From: Ooceraea biroi
Taxonomy: Eukaryota; Arthropoda; Insecta; Hymenoptera; Formicidae
Direction: 5' to 3'
Length of the DNA stretch: 64,000 bases
Assembly: GCF_003672135.1 (NCBI RefSeq)
Contig: NC_039514.1
Location: 6,515,287-6,579,286, forward strand
Both the position numbers and the translations under genes were made by a program. The first letter of the stretch is position 1, and each line of letters opens with the position of its first letter. The notes under the pieces are model-generated. The model saw only the letters and a program-made list of their open reading frames with translations. It ran no database searches and had not been told where the DNA came from. Below are positions 57,194 through 64,000 of the stretch, one piece after another.

Positions 57194-59820
57194 GTATTAG
57201 AGTAGTAGTCTCTGAGCAGTAAATAATGTCTGATACAAGGAGCATTGGTGGTACACTGTATTGCATACTCTAGTGGTCAGCATACGGTGGAGTTTGGTGT
57301 GTTGTGCATGAGTAAGGAGTTGAGTCAGAGCCTGGAGAATCTCGGTGGGGCGCAGACCCTGCCGGGCCGGTTCTCTGTGCCGTCCATCTCCGGCATCTAC
57401 ACCCGGCACAAGCGTACCAGGTGAGCCCGAGATTAACAAATGATGAAAAAAAAGCGAATGCGACCACCACCGAGCTTCCCGCCGACCCGGGATTTTAAAA
57501 CGATCGCGCCCTCATGGTAACTTTCCGCACCGTAACTTTTTCCATTCCGACGGATACTTTACTGTCTTTTCCTCTTAATGCAGCACGCACACACGTTTTT
57601 TTGGTGCCCTTTTATCCCTGTCTCTATTAAACTCTCGAGCTTCTCGAGCTCTTTCTCTCTCTTTCTCTCTCTCTCTCTTTCTCGCCGATTTAACAAGTCT
57701 CTCGTCGCGCGGACTTGCGTGAGCCATCCTCGCCTAGCCTCACGACCGTTCCCGATCGCTGCTCTCGATTTTCTCTCTCTCTCGAGACCAAATTCTCCGA
57801 GAAAAATTCTAAAAATTCGAACGCACTATATTGCCGAGTTACGAAGCTCTTACTGGCGGGAATCTGTAGCGCAACAAGCGACGCACGAACTGGTGATACG
57901 CAGTAGTTCCGTTTTCGCAGCTCGTCGCCGGACAGTTTATCCGCGGAGCGTGGCGACAACAAGTCACCGGGCACGAACGCCAGCCCCGCCGCCCTCTACA
58001 AGCTGACCGTACCCCTGCTGAGATGCGAGGCCGTCGACGTGAGGGATGCAGCGGTGCAGGCAATTGGCAAAGTGAACGCGGACGCTCTGAAGTAAATATA
58101 TTTTTTTGTGTAAATTAAAATTGAATCGCGAAATCATTTGCGAAATTCGCGCTTTTTCCGCTCGCTGCAGGGACCTGATGGAGGAACTGGTTCCCTACAT
58201 CCGGGAGGCGGTCGACCGCAAGCAGGAGAACATGAGACGGCGACGGAGACGCGACGCCCTGCGACTGCAACTGGTGAGAGTGCTGGAACTGATCGCCGAG
58301 TATGGCACGTTCGGCATCTGGTAAGTGGACGCATCATCACACTCGTTCCTTCGTCTTAATTTCTTGCTGAATGAATAATCGAAGAGGTTGTCCGCTCGTT
58401 TTCCAGTCCGGCGGTTCTGGACCGCGAAACGCAATCTTTGCATCCAACATTCGTCGAGTACATAGACGGTGCCCGTATCTATCTGGAGAACGAGACCGAC
58501 AAGGAAGCGCCTGCTGTGCGAGACATCAAACTGCACTTTTGCAACTTCATCAGGAAGATGATCAAGAGCTTTTCACGTAAATTTTATTCGGATAATCCTA
58601 AAATCTCGGAAATATATATAGAAATATTCAGATATTTTTAATTTATTAATTAATAAATTAATTTACATCGAATTAAAATCAAAGAAAATTAAAACTGATC
58701 AAAATTAAATTTGAATTTAATTTAATTTTAGTTGAAAATTAAATTGAAAAATTAAAACGAATTTAATAAAAAATTGATTTTAATTTATTAATTATTAATT
58801 TATTGGTCTCTTGTTGTCTTAGTGGAGACGTGTTACACCTTGTTGAAGAGGGATCTGAGAAGAAATCTATTCATGTTGTTCGCCAGCTGGGCCGGCGTCT
58901 ACGGCAGGCCACTTACGAGCACGTCTTCCCTGCAGGAGGAGGAAAAATCTTGTACGGAATTACAGCTCTCTGCCTTGCAGGCTATGAGCGGATTACTGTG
59001 TTGCGGATCATGCTTCAATCCACAATCCCTCTCGGAAGAGGGTGCAATCTTGTATCAGTGGTTGGATTCGCTTTTGGCTAGCAAAGACGAGAAGGTGAGC
59101 CCTAGAAATTGCGTCTTTGGCGTGAAATGCGATTGTGAAATATATTCTTAATATTATAATTAACGTGATAGAGAACCAAGGTTTATTATAATTAACACTT
59201 TTTAAATTACTTTTTAAATTTAATAATATAAAAATTTATCATAGATACAAACAATTTACATGTATTTTACCTGTCGTTCCAGATTTATGCGCTCGCACGA
59301 GAAACCGTCGTGCTGCTGCTCGAGGGAAATCCCGACATCGGCACTCTCCTGGACTGGGTGGTGGATCGATGTTACACCGGCGCGCCGCCGGTCGCCGACG
59401 GCTGCTTCCTCGCCCTGGCGACGATTTTCAGTGCCAGGTATTGTCGAATTCAACGAAAATATACCGTACAAAAGTGTTTATCGAGTAGAAAAAGTGTTAT
59501 GTGTGTACACGTAGGTTATACGAGTAGATTACATGTACTTTCGTGGATCGACGGAATCGCCAGCACAATTTCAGTAATAACGAAGTTATCAGAACGCAGT
59601 TAGCAGAAGTACAGAAGCGCGACTCGTAAATCCGATTTTCCGTGATTCCTTCTCAGAGAGTACCCCTGCGACCACTATACGAGCGTCATCAACGTGACGT
59701 TGATGAACACCGGCTGTCCGCGCGCTCCGGTCCACGACGCGGCGCTCCAGCTCCTTCAGCTGCTGGACCAACGCTTCTTCGGGAACGTAGGCCCGCTTCC
59801 GGCTACGGAACTCGAGGCTG
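51660..59820 (+). CDS. fry: Furry (Fry) protein, 5' portion; continues past the window
   Basis: Exons in frame: 51660-51669, 51754-51795, 52248-52424, 52514-52698, 52773-52972, 53238-53447, 53525-53732, 53841-53978, 54056-54290, 54427-54830, 54970-55548, 55626-55761, 55821-55991, 56066-56255, 56331-56507, (57274-57420 optional), 57921-58091, 58171-58320, 58407-58576, 58823-59094, 59283-59437 and 59657-59820. This encodes about 1,380 of the roughly 3,000 residues of the family, ending phase 1 at 59820. Furry is a giant HEAT/armadillo-like scaffold that activates NDR/Tricornered kinases in cell morphogenesis and dendrite tiling. Family blocks include RPGEYVMRILFAEFT, LQRGEDLQFDQLLS, SVAEHCLPSILKALFNWYER and FVEILVPVAA. 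The donor after 55548 (GTCTGC) is weak but the only one keeping frame. The rest of the gene should lie beyond 64000. Confidence 0.93.
57137..57191. repeat. (CT)n microsatellite in a furry intron
   Basis: About 27 perfect CT dinucleotides, 80 bp upstream of the optional furry exon. Confidence 0.95.
57274..57420 (+). CDS. fry: Optional cassette exon of furry (49 codons)
   Basis: An open 147 bp segment lies between an ACTCTAG acceptor and an ACCAG/GTGAGC donor. It starts and ends in phase 2, so it can be skipped without changing frame. It would insert 49 residues that include KELSQSLENLGG and FSVPSISGIYTRHKR. Joining 56331-56507 directly to 57921-58091 gives SPDLSLSSSPDSLSAERGD, which reads as a continuous Ser-rich linker. 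The exon is therefore probably alternative. Confidence 0.5.
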
Positions 59821-62800
59821 GTAAGCTTCTTTCTCTTAAAACTAATTCTCTTCACACTGTTTCTGCGTAATACTTTCGCACAGTTTCCGCACTCGTACGT
59901 AATACTGTTTCATATAATCGTGCATGATCTCTCGATCGTTCACTTATAACACACATTTATTCTGTTATGTACAGAGCATTAACGTTTCATCGCGTTATAA
60001 TCCTTCGTTTATCGAAATCTTTTGTACCTCTTGAGAATCCTTCCGCTGCGCGTCGACGGAATGCAACCGCTTCGTCGAGTTGCGTGTGAATTCTGTAAGA
60101 AAACGCGCGATTTCGTTAACTTGCTTATAACGAGAAGGAAATATAAATGAAATGGATGAAAAATATAATAATAATAATAATAATAAAAGGGAGGAATAAG
60201 AATTACGCTAAGAAGGAAAAATATTAATTGGTCGATACGTGATACTTGTATGCGGTTTTCATTATCGTGTCGTCCTATTATAGTCGATTAAACTTACCAC
60301 ACGGTTTTTCATGATCCGCCAGGGCGATGAGAGTGCCGTTACTGCCGGTGCTCGAGCGTTTCGTAAACATGCAGATCATTGCTCTGCGAAAGTTCTGCCC
60401 ACTCGCGCAGTAAAGTACAAAGTTGATTCCGAAACCCGTGTTGAACAACTGGTAGCATATTTGCTGCGCCACAGTGAGCCAGAGATGGTTCTGATGATCC
60501 TACAAATTCACGAAACGATAACGATAATTATGATTGCTGCATGAGAAACGTCGTTATTGAAAAATATATCATTTAATGGATAATTTAATTAATTATTAAC
60601 AACAGTGGACAATATTGTGTAATCGCAATTGCTTATTTTCTCAATTACCCGAATACTTAATTTAGCCAAAATATCATGAAAATATTTTTAAAAAATCGAA
60701 AAGTCATAAAAAGTATCTTAGAAGAATTTTAATTAACGAGAGCTTTGTCCAACTTTGAAAAAGAAGAAGATTTATATAGAAGTAGCTTTCGTTAATCTAA
60801 TTTAAACCTCGACGTCGATACGTACGAGAACGAAGGTGATCACCCTGACAACGTACGACGGCGTGTAGAGGCAGAAGAACGTGGTCGAGACGAGCAGAAG
60901 CATCTTCGTGACCTTGATCTGCGGCATCCTGTCGCGGGGAGACTGGCTGCATGCGCCCCTTTTGTTAGAGCCGTCGGACTCGATGGTCAAGGTTCTACGA
61001 GTACGGTTGAACCTGTAGATGTTGCGCGCGATCAGCGTGTTGAAGATCACGATCATGACAAACGGCAGGACGAATGTCAGCACGGCGTCAATGCTGTTGT
61101 GGATGTTCGCCCACAGCTTCCAGTCACTGTTGAGGTCGCAGGTGATTATATTCCCGCCGTGGATGATCGAACGTTCCGTGTAAGTCTTGGTGAACAACAG
61201 CACCGGGCTGCACCAGAAGGCAGCTACCACAGTCAGCTTGATGACCGTAGCCTTCGCCCGGGTGACCGTGCACAGCGATTGACGACGGAGCGGCCATCTG
61301 ACCGCCACGAAACGCTCGACGGTGAACGCCACGACGAACCATACGCTGAGGAAGCTGCAGAGCGAGCCGAGGTACATGAAGAATTGGCAGAAGCCGGACC
61401 GAATGAAGATGTCTATGCCCGCTGGCGTGAGCCAAGCCATGAAGATAGTTATGAGGAAGCCGATATCGCTGATCGCCAGAGCGCCCAGATATATGCTGGA
61501 TGACGAGTGGCGCAGCTTCGTGCCGAAGAACACAAACACGGACAGGCAGTTGCCCACCAGTCCCAGGTTCACGAGAATCGGCGTGTAGTAGAAATAGATT
61601 TCGCCCAGGAGCAAGTTGATCGGGTTCTGATAGGTTTGGTTCGTGATGACCATCCTCGCGCACTCATCGGTCTCGCAGCTGTTCGCGAGCTTTCTTAATG
61701 AACATGGAAACAGAAGACGATGTAAACGCGCCGAGCGTTCAAGCGCATAACAGTTTGCGTCACACACGATGACCTGAAAGAGTATTTAGCGTGTTCTATA
61801 TAGGCAGAGGAAATCGTAGAACGTCACGGTCATCATCCGGACCGAGATCACGAGCGAATTTAGAGATGAAATGAGCAGCGCTCGAAGCGTCAAAGAATGA
61901 AACTTTTGAACCGTTGAAAATCAAAGAGCTTTCGCGAATAAAGCTTTTATTATTTAGCTTGAACAGGTGTTTTAAAAAATTGATGGAATATTGGTTCTTT
62001 GAATGATGGTTCATTGAACTTGTGTATTTTCTAATTGATTCTAAATATTTTTACTTTAATCTGAAATGGATTTTAATAAGATTGATTAATACGTTTGATT
62101 GGTAGATATAACGAGCAATGCTTCTCAATTATCCAATCAGTACATGATCGGAATGCATGTACATTCTTATTGCACTGTAATATAAAGCGATTTTGCATTT
62201 GAAAAAAATATTTATAGCGAGGTAAACTTGCGAAGCTTATCATATGTATGCGGAAATTCTCCGCGCAACAGATATCAACGAGTCATTAACGAGAGCTTTA
62301 TTATGCAATTGCTGATTGGAATTATCAGAAGATATGATAGTGCACGCGGTAGCTCTACCAGCATGCATTTATACGATTTATTCAATTTGCAATGTACAGT
62401 TTTAAATTGTTTAAGTTTTGAATCGTATTTCAGCAATAACTGGACCTACTGCATTTATTATAGATTTAATTAATAGCAGATATACAAATTGTATAATGAA
62501 AATGTTTATTTTCTTTATTTCTATTCTAAGATCAGTAAATTTTTATAAGAATTTTTTAAGAAATTTTTTTTATTGCTGCGAGAAAAATTTTAACGCGTAC
62601 AAATAATTACTTCTCTCCATTCTAAAAAACAGTTATTGAATCTAAGAATACCAAGATCTCTTCGTCATTAAATAGTTTCTACTTAATTTATTTCCACAAT
62701 AAATGCAAATTATAATGCGAGTTTATCAAATCCAAAGTTATTTTTAAATTAAAGTTTGCAAATTGAAGGTATCAAATCTAAAGATACTCATATATATTGT

Positions 62801-64000
62801 TGATGCAATTTTACGATATAATGATTTGCATAAAACATTTTTTCGATATAATATTGTTTTTCGAAAAAGTAAATTTTAATAGAACGCGATTCCATAAATG
62901 TGCTAAGATTAATTAATGCGTACCTGTTTACTGATTTCCGGCAAATAAATTAGCGCAAAGTTTACTTGCGCAAAGTGTGCAAACCACTTATCGGGACTCC
63001 ACCGGATTCTATAAACGATTTTATGACACCGTGCCAAGATCTCATTTTAACCGCCAACTTTCAAAGATTCCAATTCGAGATTCGAAGATTCAAGAATACA
63101 CCACGATCCAACCGGCGTCGATTCTTTGTTACTTCACGCTTAAGAAATTCTTGCACACGAAAAATTGTATTACGAGTCATACATATTTGTATATAATTAA
63201 TATTAATTGATATAGACTCTTAAATCAGTCACACGTAGATATTTCATGACTTTCTCACTCTACAGATATTTATGACACTTTATTTTAATAACGCGTTCTA
63301 ATAAATCTATTTTTTATTTGATTCTTATTATTTGATTCTTAGCAGAGATCATGGATCAATCACATAGCGGCGACACAAGTACGCTTCACCATCCTCTTTA
63401 TTTACTAAGGATTTACTTATTGCTCTTTCCTAACAAAAGAAGACGCGTTGGATTCGCTCGTTCACGATTTCGGGCATCGATATTATTACACTTTTCAGAC
63501 AATATATCCGAGTGCCGTCTCAGCTATTTCTGCTAGCCGCTCCGACGCATCCATTCCTGATAAAGCTTGATTCATCCAGCATTCCGGCTTCTGCGCATCA
63601 AAGCAATATACAAATTCCCGCCTCTTCACGGCGCACGTAGCGCAAAACTAATACTCGTTTCCGCGATACTGTATGCGAATTATATGCATGTGGAAATTTG
63701 CGAAAAAGAATTCCAGCGTTTATGTTAAGAAATATTGATATCTGCATGTGAAACACGATATTGGATCTATTGTATAATATTGTATGTTAAAGCATACATG
63801 ACACATTTTATTATTTAGAGAGAAATACTTCAATGGTATAGAATATATTGAAAAATGATAATAGCATCAATTATAAATGTAATAAGAATAACGTGTACAA
63901 AATCGATATTATTTTATTATGATATAATAATATTAATTTTCATAATTCATAAGAACCGCGAATTAATTGAATTATTACATCGTAATGCATTACAAATAAT
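59821..64000 (+). other. Furry intron (at least 4.2 kb) holding an antisense GPCR gene
   Basis: No furry exon could be found after the GTAAGC donor at 59821. An (AAT)n microsatellite is at 60166-60187. From 61800 to the end the DNA is AT-rich. A 61-codon frame at 63351-63536 follows an AG but does not look like furry and has no matching donor. Nothing else is supported in the last 2 kb. Confidence 0.6.
60278..61653 (-). CDS. Rhodopsin-like neuropeptide GPCR, possibly CNMamide/TRH-receptor-like
   Basis: Two minus-strand exons, 61653-60826 and 60499-60278, join in phase 0 to about 349 residues. Class A features seen are GNCLSVFVFF (TM1), LGALAISDIGFL (TM2, LxxxD), FCQFFMYLG with the TM3 cysteine, ERF in place of DRY, the loop-2 cysteine in ITCDL, FFCLYTPSYVVR (TM6), and INFVLYCASG in place of NPxxY, followed by a basic FRRAM helix 8. 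ERF/Y and NF(V/I)LY variants are usual in TRH-receptor-like and FMRFamide-receptor-like insect peptide receptors. The CNMamide receptor is my best guess but unproven. The start at 61653 is the first in-frame ATG, but an open frame continues to an acceptor at 61777, so an upstream exon may extend the N-terminus. A perfect GTAAGT donor just before the stop (exon end 60298) suggests the C-terminus may be spliced on. Confidence 0.85.

Noticed and set aside
56892..57222. Frame encoding a long Ser-Leu repeat
   Set aside because: The product is the translation of the (CT)n microsatellite within a furry intron.
61099..61663. Long frames (134 and 179 codons) over the GPCR exon
   Set aside because: They overlap the GPCR coding exon in other frames and have no transmembrane or conserved motif pattern.
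63351..63536. 61-codon frame after an AG, as a possible next furry exon
   Set aside because: The sequence does not resemble furry, ends in a stop, and offers no in-frame donor.
1..64000. tRNA, rRNA, CRISPR arrays or prokaryotic operons
   Set aside because: None was seen. The spliced insect-type genes throughout rule out a prokaryotic origin. Short tRNA genes could be missed by eye.

Overview
The window is eukaryotic nuclear DNA, most likely from an ant or another aculeate hymenopteran. The exons are GC-rich and split by AT-rich GT-AG introns. There are many CpG-rich 5' regions, many microsatellites, and mariner-type repeat ends. The genes include an insect gustatory receptor, an intron-bearing Hsc70-4 with heat-shock elements, and furry. 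All gene models below were assembled by hand from reading frame, splice sites and phase. Every listed junction keeps the frame unless a caveat is given.

Layout: (1) 1165-11995 (+), a seven-exon, apparently uncharacterised type I membrane protein with two six-cysteine EB/EGF-like modules. (2) 12-16.5 kb, non-genic, with microsatellites and a 0.6 kb foldback element. (3) 16519-18134 (+), a gustatory receptor lying tail-to-tail with Hsc70-4 (18455-21393, minus). The Hsc70-4 promoter near 22.4 kb carries a TATA box and heat-shock elements. (4) About 23.7-32.6 kb, a tandem family of three mariner-transposase-derived units. Two are open (28784-29851 and 30196-31338). One is a pseudogene (about 23994-26360) split by another DNA transposon. 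All three lack the first catalytic aspartate of the mariner DDD triad and share an upstream TATA block. This is the most unusual region. (5) 33119-35812 (+), the islet-cell autoantigen 1 (ICA69) homologue. (6) 36774-40955 (minus), ARMC8, head-to-head with GOLT1 (41677-42378, plus). (7) 44043-47390 (minus), ADP/ATP translocase. (8) 51660-59820 (+) and beyond, the 5' part of furry, with one facultative cassette exon. (9) 60278-61653 (minus), a peptide GPCR apparently nested antisense in the next furry intron.

Most genes are ordinary cell functions: chaperone, vesicle traffic (ICA69, GOLT1), CTLH/GID E3 subunit (ARMC8), mitochondrial nucleotide exchange and NDR-kinase scaffolding (furry). They look like independent neighbours in divergent and convergent pairs, not a cooperating cluster. 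The sensory and membrane genes (gustatory receptor, peptide GPCR, EB-module protein) and the mariner-derived array are the lineage-specific parts. I saw no tRNA, rRNA, CRISPR or prokaryotic feature.
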